DNA from: Limnobacter sp.
Lineage (GTDB): Bacteria > Pseudomonadota > Gammaproteobacteria > Burkholderiales > Burkholderiaceae_B
DNA length: 5,156 nt
Direction: 5' to 3'
Assembly (NCBI GenBank): GCA_012032215.1
Contig: JAAURO010000161.1
Location: 1 to 5,156, forward strand
In this document: one piece after another, positions 1-5,156 of the stretch
Layout: the number at the start of each line of letters is the position of its first letter
How positions within the stretch are numbered: position 1 is the stretch's first letter
The notes under the pieces: generated by a model
What the model was told of the DNA's origin: nothing
The model's input: only the letters and a program-made list of their open reading frames with translations
The model's database searches: none
Made by a program: the position numbers and the translations under genes

Positions 1-589
1 ACACCTCGTGCTTAAAAGGGCCATTCGCACTGCCTGGGCCACGCTCGATGCCATGGACGCCATGTGGTTGCCACAAGTGCACTCCTGGCGGCTTAATGAA
101 CGCCATTACGGCGACCTGCAAGGACTGAACAAAGCCGAAACCGCCGCAAAATTTGGCGAAGAGCAAGTGCTTGTGTGGCGCCGTGCCTACGCGGTTGCCC
201 CTAACCCCATGACCACTGAAGACCCGCGTTATGCGGGCAATGACCGCCGCTACCAAAAACTTTCTCCCGAGCAAATTCCGCTCACCGAATGCCTGAAAGA
301 CACCGTGGACCGGGTTATTCCCATTTGGGAAGAAGGCATTTCCAAAGCCATAGTGGCAGGCAAGCAAGTGCTGGTGGCCGCACATGGCAACTCGCTGCGC
401 GCCCTGATTAAACACCTCGATGCCATTGACGAAGAACAAATCACAGGCCTGAACATTCCTACCGCGCAACCCCTGGTGTACGAACTCGATGCCAACCTGA
501 AGCCCATCAAGCATTACTACCTAGGCAACCAGGAAGCCATTGCGGCTGCCATGGCTGCGGTGGCCAACCAAGGCAAGGTGCAGCAATAA
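1..589 (+). CDS. gpmA: 2,3-bisphosphoglycerate-dependent phosphoglycerate mutase, 5'-truncated by the window edge and interrupted by a 1-base deletion
   Basis: Interconverts 3-phosphoglycerate and 2-phosphoglycerate in cytoplasmic glycolysis/gluconeogenesis through a phosphohistidine. The visible ~196 residues match the GpmA family from about residue 57 of the ~250-residue enzyme to its C-terminus. They include LKRAIRT (the substrate-binding Arg equivalent to E. coli R62), NERHYG with the catalytic Glu, [30 protein letters not shown] with the second catalytic His, and a typical end ([11 protein letters not shown]). The RHG motif with the phosphorylated His lies left of the window. Bases 1-7 read (T)AC-ACC-TCG, i.e. 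YTS, and the family continues VLKRA. That needs GTG after TCG, but only one G is present at base 8, so one G is missing. The GTG at base 8 is therefore an internal valine, not a start. The stop at 587-589 is 2 bases before envC, suggesting cotranscription and coupling. Identity is very sure; the start is not visible. Confidence 0.95.
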   Translation, partial: HLVLKRAIRTAWATLDAMDAMWLPQVHSWRLNERHYGDLQGLNKAETAAKFGEEQVLVWRRAYAVAPNPMTTEDPRYAGNDRRYQKLSPEQIPLTECLKDTVDRVIPIWEEGISKAIVAGKQVLVAAHGNSLRALIKHLDAIDEEQITGLNIPTAQPLVYELDANLKPIKHYYLGNQEAIAAAMAAVANQGKVQQ

Positions 590-591
590 AA

Positions 592-1843
592 GTGCGCTGG
601 CTAATTGGCATGCTGGCGGGCGCTGCCTTGGTGGTGGCGCTGCCCACCACCCCGCTGGCGGCCGTCAAAGACCCGGCAGGCGTCAAGCAGGAGCGCGAGC
701 AGGTTCGCCAGAAAATCAAATCGCTTGAACAGGAAATCGGGCAAACCACCGACGAACGCGAAAAGGTGGAAAAACTCATTGAGTTACTGGAAAAACGGCT
801 GGAACAAAGCCGTGACCAGCTGGATATTCTGGACACGCAGCGCAACGAGCTGGAAACAGACATTCAATCGCTCAAGGCCCAGGAACGCGACATTGCCGCA
901 GAGCTGGCCGAAACCGAAGCCCGTTTGGGCGAGGTGTTGCGCAACCAGTACCGGCGCCAAGACATCAACCCCACCCAAGCGTGGCTGGCTGGCAAATCGG
1001 CCAGTCAGGCCGCGCGCGAGGGCTACTGGTTCGAACGGGTTTCGGGCGCTGAACGTGCCTTGGCCGACCGCCAAACCGAACAAGCCACCAGGCTGGCCGA
1101 GGTTCGCAACAGGCTGGAAGCCCGTCAGGCCAGGCTGGACGCCACCATTAACACCCAAAAACAGCGCGAACGCGAATTGCAATCCCAGCGGGGCGAACGC
1201 CAAACCCTGATGGCCGATTTAAACAGCAAGCTGCAAAACCAGGCGCTGACAAAAAAAACGGCTTGAACGCGATGAATCGCGCATGACCCAGGTCATTGCC
1301 GACCTGACCGCCGCCATTGAAGCCGCCCGGCGCAAACAAGCCGAAGAACGCGCCCGCGCCAAAGCCCAGGCAAGCAAACCAGACGCGCCCGGCCAACCCC
1401 CAGAAACCGGGGCTGCCGAAGCTGCCTACACACCATCCGGAGGTGGTTTTTCCCGGCTAAAGGGCAACATGAATTTGCCCGTAGAGGGTGAAATCACCGG
1501 AAAATTTGGCGAAACCCGCACAGACGGCACCGGCCCCACCTGGAAAGGTGTTTTTATTAGTGCCATTGAGGGTCAAAAAGTAAAAGCCGTGGCCCCCGGA
1601 CGGGTGGTTTTCTCAGAATGGTTGCGCGGATTCGGAGAAATTGTAATCATTGATCATGGCGACCAATACCTCAGTGTGTATGGCAACAACGACAAACTGC
1701 TGAAAACAGCCGGGCAAACCGTTGAGTCCGGCGAGGTTATTGCCGAAGTTGGGAACAGCAGCGGCAATCTGGAAACTGGCTTATACTTTGAACTAAGACA
1801 TCAAGGAAAACCGTTTAACCCGATGACATGGTCACGCCGCTAG
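592..1843 (+). CDS. envC: EnvC-type murein hydrolase activator (coiled coil plus degenerate LytM/M23 domain), frameshifted at an A8 run
   Basis: Periplasmic activator of septal N-acetylmuramoyl-L-alanine amidases during cell separation. If the eight-A run at 1251-1258 is read as seven, the two frames join into about 416 residues, close to the ~419 of E. coli EnvC. The join reads LTKKRLERDE, a smooth continuation of the coiled coil. Order: signal peptide (residues 1 to about 24, MRWLIG then a hydrophobic core and PLAA cleavage-like site), long Glu/Arg/Gln-rich coiled coil (~25-255), Pro/Ala linker, LytM domain (~294-414). The zinc ligands of active M23 peptidases are replaced: TWKGVF where HxxxD is expected, YGNN where the later His lies, and LYFELR in place of LHFE. 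It should therefore activate other enzymes and not cut murein itself, as known for EnvC. The GTG start at 592, 2 bases after gpmA, is the one that gives a signal peptide. As written, the first frame stops at 1264-1266. Confidence 0.93.
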
Positions 1844-1927
1844 CCTGTATCTGGCTTTTTCTGCGTCTGCCAGTTATGCAGTGGTTACGTGGCGAGCCGA
1901 AAGGCACTCTTTAAAAACAGGGGCGAT

Positions 1928-1931
1928 AGGA
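1928..1931 (+). promoter_or_regulatory. Ribosome binding site of ctpA
   Basis: AGGA lies 7 bases before the ATG at 1939. It is the clearest Shine-Dalgarno in the window and supports that start, which also gives a good membrane/signal segment. It sits in the only real gap of the gene series (1844-1938), so ctpA may be initiated independently of envC translation. Confidence 0.6.
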
Positions 1932-1938
1932 ACACAAT

Positions 1939-3338
1939 ATGCAACAGAAAATCCGTCAATTCAGCTTGGTGTCCATTGGCCTGGTGGCTGGCGTGTGTGT
2001 CAGCCTCGGGCTGAATGCGGTGGCCGACCGGGAAGTTCGCGAACCTTTGCCCCTGACCGAGCTCAAGCAGTTTACCGAAGTATTCGGTGCCATTAAATCT
2101 TACTACGTAGAGCCCGTAGAAGACGGCAAGCTATTTAATGGAGCCATTTCCGGCATGGTGGCCAATCTGGATCCGCATTCCAGCTACCTCGACCAGGAAG
2201 CCTTCAAAGAACTCCGCGTTGGTACACAGGGCCAGTTTGGCGGTCTGGGCATTGAGGTGGGCGTGGAAGATGGATTTGTGAAAGTGATTTCCCCCATCGA
2301 AGACACCCCCGCAGAGCGCGCAGGCATTCAGGCAGGCGACCTGATTGTAAAAATAGATGAAACGCCGACCAAAGGGCTTTCGCTGTCTGAGGCCGTCAAC
2401 CTGATGCGCGGCAAACCCAAAACCACGATTGCACTTACAATTGTGCGAAAAAGCTCGGAAAAACCGCTTGAAATAAAAATAGTCCGCGACATTATTCAGG
2501 TTCAAAGCGTGAAGTCCAAAATGCTGGCTGACGGGTATGGCTATATTCGCATCACCCAGTTTCAGGAAAAAACCGGCGAATACTTGGTTGCGGCTTACAA
2601 CAAACTGAAAAAATCTGGCCCCATGAAAGGCCTGGTGCTTGATTTGCGCAATGATCCAGGTGGCCTGCTAAATGCTGCCGTGGGCGTAAGCGCCGCCTTT
2701 CTGCCCAAAAACGCCGTGGTGGTTTCTACCGATGGCCGCACCGAAGACAGCCAGCGCCAGTTGCTCGCCTCCACCGATGACTATCTGCGCGGCCGTGAGC
2801 GCGATTACCTGCGCGAGCTTGACACGTCCGTCAAAAGCATTCCCATGGTGGTAGTGGTCAATGGGGGCTCGGCCTCTGCCTCTGAAATTGTGGCGGGTGC
2901 GCTGCAAGACCATGCCCGCGCCAAAGTGGTAGGCACGCAAACTTTTGGCAAGGGCTCGGTGCAAACCATTTTACCCTTGAAAAACAATACGGCCATCAAG
3001 CTGACCACTGCCAGGTATTACACGCCGGCAGGCCGCAGCATTCAAGCCAAAGGCATTACGCCGGATTACAACGTGACCGAAACCCCGAAGGAGATCTGGT
3101 TGACCGTGTGCGCGAAGCCGACCTGACCCGCCACCTGAGCAACGACAAGGAAGCCGAGGAGAACCCGGACACTGCCAGCAAAGTGGCCAAAGACCTGAAA
3201 GGCATCAAGCCCTTGGTATTTGGCGCAGACGACGATTACCAGCTTCTGCAGGCCTTGAATGTGCTGAAAGGTTTGCCGGTTGATCACAAACCCCTGACCG
3301 CGCAGGCCAGCATCGAGCCAGCCAAACCAGGTAAATGA
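1939..3338 (+). CDS. ctpA: S41 family carboxyl-terminal processing protease (CtpA/Prc-like) with PDZ domain, frameshifted near the C-terminus
   Basis: Serine protease of the periplasm, probably anchored by or exported through its N-terminal hydrophobic segment; the family trims or degrades proteins from their C-termini. Visible order: hydrophobic signal/anchor (residues ~8-28), S41 N-terminal helical region with DPHSSYLD (~78-85), PDZ domain (~96-180, opening FGGLGIEVG and with AGIQAGDLI), then the S41 core with LDLRNDPGGLL (~234-244). The Ser/Lys dyad falls at S313 in GSASASEI and K338 in TFGKGSVQT, 25 residues apart as in the family. After GITPDYNVTETPK the frame breaks at 3090-3091. With one added G it continues GDLVDRVREADL and runs to the stop at 3336-3338, giving ~466 residues with the usual QLLQALNVLKG tail. 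As written, the protein would stop at 3124-3126. Its stop overlaps the next gene by ATGA. Confidence 0.95.
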
Positions 3339-4111
3339 CGGTAGAAGCCCTGCGGGATTTGTCTGATGAGGAGTTGCTGCGCTACTCCCGTCATATTCTG
3401 CTGGATGAGATTGGCGTGGAAGGCCAGTCTCGCATCGCAAACTCCAAGGCCCTGGTTGTAGGCGCGGGCGGCCTGGGGGGCTGCCCGGTAGCACTTTACC
3501 TGGTCAGCGCGGGTGTAGGGCAACTTACCCTTGCCGACAACGATACCGTTGATTTAACCAACCTGCAGCGGCAAATCCTGCACAACACAGCGCGCGTGGG
3601 CCAACCCAAAGTGCACTCGGCCCGCGCCCAGTTAACTGCGCTTAACCCTTGCGTGCAATTACACACTCTCAATACCCGGCTGGCAGGCACTCTTCTGGTA
3701 GAACAAGTGCAGCAGGCCGATGTGGTGCTGGACTGCAGCGACAACTTTGCCACCCGCCATGCCATTAACCGCGCCTGCGTGAAGTTTGGCAAGCCCCTGG
3801 TTTCAGGGGCGGCCATTCGGTTTGATGGCCAGCTAGCCTGTTTTGACCTGCGTCAAACAAGCTCTCCTTGCTACCACTGCCTGTTCCCTGAAGGCGATGA
3901 GGTGGGCGAAGAACGCTGCGCCACCATGGGCGTGTTTGCGCCGCTAACGGGCGTTATTGGTGCATTGCAAGCGGGTGAGGCCTTAAAAATTTTAGGCGGG
4001 TTTGGCACGCCTGTTTTTGGGCAACTCAGGCTTTACGATGCCCGCACTGCAGAGTTCCGTCAGGTAGGCTTTCACAAAGACCCGGGGTGTGTGGTGTGTC
4101 ATCGTCACTGA
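3335..4111 (+). CDS. moeB: MoeB/ThiF/HesA family sulfur-carrier adenylyltransferase (E1-like)
   Basis: ATP-dependent enzyme that adenylates the C-terminal Gly-Gly of a small sulfur-carrier protein: MoaD in molybdopterin synthesis for MoeB, or ThiS in thiamine synthesis for ThiF. It has 258 residues, close to the ~250 of E. coli MoeB, and is intact. Visible: RYSRHILLDEIG (16-27), glycine-rich nucleotide loop starting VVGAGGLG (41-48), acidic ADND (67-70), NLQRQ (77-81), GQPKV (89-93), DCSDNF (133-138), two zinc CxxC pairs (C179/C182 and C252/C255), and ERCATMGVFAPLTGVIG with the conserved Cys195. There is no C-terminal rhodanese domain. The ATG overlaps the ctpA stop (ATGA), implying translational coupling; the local Shine-Dalgarno (AGG) is weak and close. 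The glycine loop has one residue more than relatives I recall. Family certain; MoeB versus ThiF cannot be settled because no moa or thi gene lies nearby. Confidence 0.85.
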   Translation: MTVEALRDLSDEELLRYSRHILLDEIGVEGQSRIANSKALVVGAGGLGGCPVALYLVSAGVGQLTLADNDTVDLTNLQRQILHNTARVGQPKVHSARAQLTALNPCVQLHTLNTRLAGTLLVEQVQQADVVLDCSDNFATRHAINRACVKFGKPLVSGAAIRFDGQLACFDLRQTSSPCYHCLFPEGDEVGEERCATMGVFAPLTGVIGALQAGEALKILGGFGTPVFGQLRLYDARTAEFRQVGFHKDPGCVVCHRH

Positions 4112-4749
4112 AGAAAGAAACGCATCAGCTGGGGTGCTGCTGCACTCTCTAAAGGTGCTGTGGCGCACGGGAAGCGGGCCACAGCTTGCCGGGTGCCCGA
4201 AGGTTGAGCCGGGCTTCGGGGTACAGTACGACCGGGCGCTTTATCACACACAGGTTTTATTGCCTGATTGTACTGTTCGATATTTACCCGCGCGTCGCGG
4301 AGTAGAACATCGGCAACGTTGATACAATAAACACTTTGATCAACAGTCAGGGTACCATGCACCTCTTTGCTGATATTCAGTGCGCCCGTTGTTGCATCGA
4401 GAAATTTTTTAGCGCTATTTAAGTAACCCATGGCCGTATTTGCGGTGTTGGTACCGGAAAGACCAAGCGATTGTGTTATCGAAAAAGCGTTTAATGCGTC
4501 TTGCTGCGCATTTACATGGCCCAGATACCGCTGCGCATCCATTCTGAAACTGGCAATACACTTCCAATGAGATTCTTGACACGAGCTATCGCCGATTAAT
4601 TGAGCGCCTACTTGCCGCGCCCTGTTAGCAACAGCAGATCGAACTGTTGGCGTTTGAGAAAAACTCGGACTCGGTAATGCCCGTGGAAATTTTGTTGCGT
4701 GACATTGAAGTTGAATAGGCTGGATAGAAGGAGGGGGAACTGAAAGCAT
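4105..4749 (-). CDS. Hypothetical protein, unrecognised, 214 residues, AT-rich body
   Basis: I do not recognise this protein. It is open for 214 codons from an ATG at 4749, with an in-frame stop four codons upstream and no good Shine-Dalgarno. It converges on the MoeB-like gene, overlapping its end by 7 bases. The N-terminal ~36 residues are rich in Pro and Ser and are not a signal peptide. Residues ~45-170 look protein-like: mixed, mainly helical-looking, with cysteines at 57, 64, 142 and 168 and the stretch ALNAFSITQSLGLSGTNTAN. The tail after ~170 is Pro/Ala/Arg-rich and low in complexity. DNA coding residues ~60-170 is visibly AT-richer than the operon, while the tail is GC-rich, so the original gene may have ended or been broken near 4240. 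No transmembrane segment seen. It could be an acquired accessory gene, a remnant, or a chance frame; real but altered seems most likely. Confidence 0.45.
   Translation of the reverse strand: MLSVPPPSIQPIQLQCHATKFPRALPSPSFSQTPTVRSAVANRARQVGAQLIGDSSCQESHWKCIASFRMDAQRYLGHVNAQQDALNAFSITQSLGLSGTNTANTAMGYLNSAKKFLDATTGALNISKEVHGTLTVDQSVYCINVADVLLRDARVNIEQYNQAIKPVCDKAPGRTVPRSPAQPSGTRQAVARFPCATAPLESAAAPQLMRFFLQ
4157..4185. repeat. Hairpin 1 downstream of the MoeB-like gene
   Basis: GCTGTGGC (4157-4164) and GCCACAGC (4178-4185) form a perfect 8-base-pair stem with a 13-base loop, 46 bases after the MoeB-like stop. No T run follows on either strand, so it is not a standard intrinsic terminator. It could still protect the 3' end of the operon transcript. 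Confidence 0.5.
4196..4220. repeat. Hairpin 2 downstream of the MoeB-like gene
   Basis: CCCGAAG (4196-4202) and CTTCGGG (4214-4220) pair perfectly over 7 bases with an 11-base loop, 10 bases after the first hairpin. The two GC-rich stems lie back to back between convergent genes, inside the low-complexity tail of the minus-strand frame. No T run follows. Confidence 0.5.
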
Positions 4750-4781
4750 ATTGGTTTGTCACCAGGTTAAAAAACTAAGTG

Positions 4782-4800
4782 ACTTTTTCGGCCAAAAAGT
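4782..4800. repeat. Short hairpin at the left end of the candidate element
   Basis: ACTTTTT (4782-4788) pairs perfectly with AAAAAGT (4794-4800) around a 5-base loop CGGCC. It lies 33 bases upstream of the hypothetical minus-strand start, so on the minus strand it falls in a possible promoter or leader region. Its left arm is also part of the terminal inverted repeat. Confidence 0.4.
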
Positions 4801-4824
4801 TTCAAAAAAAAAAATTATTTCGTA

Positions 4825-4842
4825 AAAAAGCCTACGCTTTTT
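4825..4842. terminator. Weak bidirectional terminator-like hairpin
   Basis: AAAAAGC (4825-4831) pairs with GCTTTTT (4836-4842) around the loop CTAC. Read on the minus strand, the 3' arm ends in six T, and an eleven-T run follows about nine bases later. Read on the plus strand, a further T7 follows at 4850-4856. The stem has only two G-C pairs, so termination strength is doubtful. It would end any transcript entering from the right edge before it reaches the hypothetical minus-strand gene. Confidence 0.3.
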
Positions 4843-4880
4843 GCCACGCTTTTTTTCGCCGCTACTGCATCGCCTTTTCG

Positions 4881-4897
4881 CCCAAGCCCGGCTTGGG
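4881..4897. repeat. Perfect 17-base palindrome
   Basis: CCCAAGCC and GGCTTGGG flank a single central C at 4889. As RNA it can form a six-pair stem with a five-base loop. It is the cleanest palindrome in the window and sits in the middle of the candidate element. A dimeric protein could also recognise it as DNA. Confidence 0.5.
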
Positions 4898-5050
4898 GCT
4901 TAAGGCTGGCGGCGTCTTGGGCTTCATCTTGCGAAGGGTGAAGACCCGGCATGTTTGAGCGCCGAAGCGCCGCACTGCGAAAGCGAAGCACGGCGAAAAA
5001 GTAACTGTGGCGGCAACCAATCAAGGCACTTTACCAAGGTCGTTAAAGCA

Positions 5051-5089
5051 GCGAATCCGCCATTTTACCCGTCCCAAGGGCCGATTCGC
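5051..5089. repeat. Inverted repeat near the right edge
   Basis: GCGAATC (5051-5057) and GATTCGC (5083-5089) are exact reverse complements. Past a C/C mismatch, GCC (5059-5061) pairs with GGC (5079-5081), leaving a 17-base loop. No T run follows. It may belong to the same repeat family as the neighbouring element or mark another element's end. Confidence 0.4.
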
Positions 5090-5156
5090 CTTAAAACCCA
5101 GGCCAGCATTGGTTATCCAGACGCCCTTGACCCCATGCCGCGAGGCTGCCTGCACA

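Larger units (their letters stand above)
4775..5009. repeat. Candidate ~235-base element with imperfect terminal inverted repeats (MITE-like)
   Basis: The left end reads CTAAGTGACTTTTTCGGCC (4775-4793). The reverse complement of 4992-5009 reads CACAGTTACTTTTTCGCC. They match at 15 of 19 positions with one gap, including an unbroken ACTTTTTCG. Between them lie several palindromes: a perfect 17-base one at 4881-4897, a bulged stem at 4919-4947 and a short GCGC stem at 4959-4970. No transposase is encoded and I find no target-site duplication. The unit resembles a small non-autonomous mobile element or dispersed structured repeat; that is inference from ends and folding only. Confidence 0.4.
4750..5156. 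other. Region without a convincing gene: structured repeat element and flanking inverted repeat
   Basis: No open frame here carries recognisable protein motifs. The stretch opens AT-rich, with an A11 run at 4804-4814, then turns into a GC-rich palindrome-dense block (about 4855-4995), and ends with a separate inverted repeat at 5051-5089. A minus-strand frame is open from the right edge down to a TGA at 5021-5023 (44 codons) and could be the end of a gene outside the window. It has no motif I recognise, and the inverted repeat lies inside it, so I do not call it a gene. Confidence 0.6.

Noticed and set aside
784..1203. Long minus-strand frame opposite envC, and the second plus-strand frame across 605-1210
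   Set aside because: Both are shadows of the real coiled-coil coding frame, whose Gln/Glu/Arg-rich codons leave other frames open. The EnvC frame has the signal peptide and family match.
1844..1938. Promoter or terminator in the envC-ctpA gap
   Set aside because: An AGCC/GGCT stem followed by T5 (about 1842-1861) is only four pairs long, and no -35/-10 pair with good spacing stands out. Only the ctpA ribosome binding site is convincing.
4157..4220. Integron attC site or intrinsic terminator made from the paired hairpins
   Set aside because: I see no GTTRRRY/RYYYAAC core sites and no integrase, and neither stem is followed by a T run.
4089..4322. 77-codon plus-strand frame starting inside the end of the MoeB-like gene
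   Set aside because: It starts within moeB in another frame, has no ribosome binding site, crosses the two hairpins, and shows no recognisable motif.
4815..5024. A 69-codon minus-strand open frame (TTG start) across the candidate element
   Set aside because: It starts on TTG without a ribosome binding site, runs through palindromes and homopolymers, and ends in a Lys/Ala-rich stretch with no motif. It looks like a chance frame through structured repeat DNA.
1..5156. CRISPR array, tRNA or rRNA gene, toxin-antitoxin pair, phage or transposase gene
   Set aside because: No regularly spaced direct repeats, no cloverleaf with a TTCGA-type arm, and no protein with those family motifs were found on either strand.

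Overview
The window looks like a chromosomal piece from a betaproteobacterium, most likely Burkholderiales. The basis is the compact same-strand series gpmA, envC, ctpA and a MoeB/ThiF-like gene, an order I know from that group, together with protein sequences of beta/gamma-proteobacterial type. GC is moderate in the conserved part (mid-to-high fifties by eye), which would suit a lower-GC member such as Limnobacter. That genus is a guess.

Left part (1-4111, + strand): a tightly packed gene series. The 3' three-quarters of gpmA (2,3-bisphosphoglycerate-dependent phosphoglycerate mutase, glycolysis) is followed after 2 bases by envC (secreted activator of cell-wall amidases with a zinc-less LytM domain). 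A 95-base gap then leads to ctpA (periplasmic S41/PDZ carboxyl-terminal processing protease), whose stop overlaps the start of a MoeB/ThiF/HesA adenylyltransferase gene (ATGA). EnvC and CtpA both act on the envelope (septal murein hydrolysis and periplasmic protein turnover). GpmA and the MoeB-like protein are cytoplasmic metabolic enzymes, so the grouping looks like positional conservation more than a single pathway.

Three of these four genes are each broken by one single-base indel: at base 8 in gpmA, at an eight-A run in envC, and at a GG in ctpA. In every case the conserved protein resumes in another frame with nothing lost. The simplest reading is residual sequencing/consensus error. I therefore annotate the genes as continuous, and anyone translating them literally will get false short proteins.

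Right part (4112-5156): accessory and poorly understood. A minus-strand open frame (4105-4749), convergent with the MoeB-like gene, encodes a protein I do not recognise. Its body is clearly more AT-rich than the operon, while its last ~45 codons run through a GC-rich stretch with two hairpins. From about 4750 to the right edge I see no convincing gene. That stretch holds a roughly 235-base unit with imperfect terminal inverted repeats and dense internal palindromes, resembling a small non-autonomous mobile or structured repeat element, followed by another inverted repeat near the edge. I see no recognisable defence, CRISPR, phage or transposase genes. The only candidates for something undescribed are the orphan protein and the structured element, and neither is proven.
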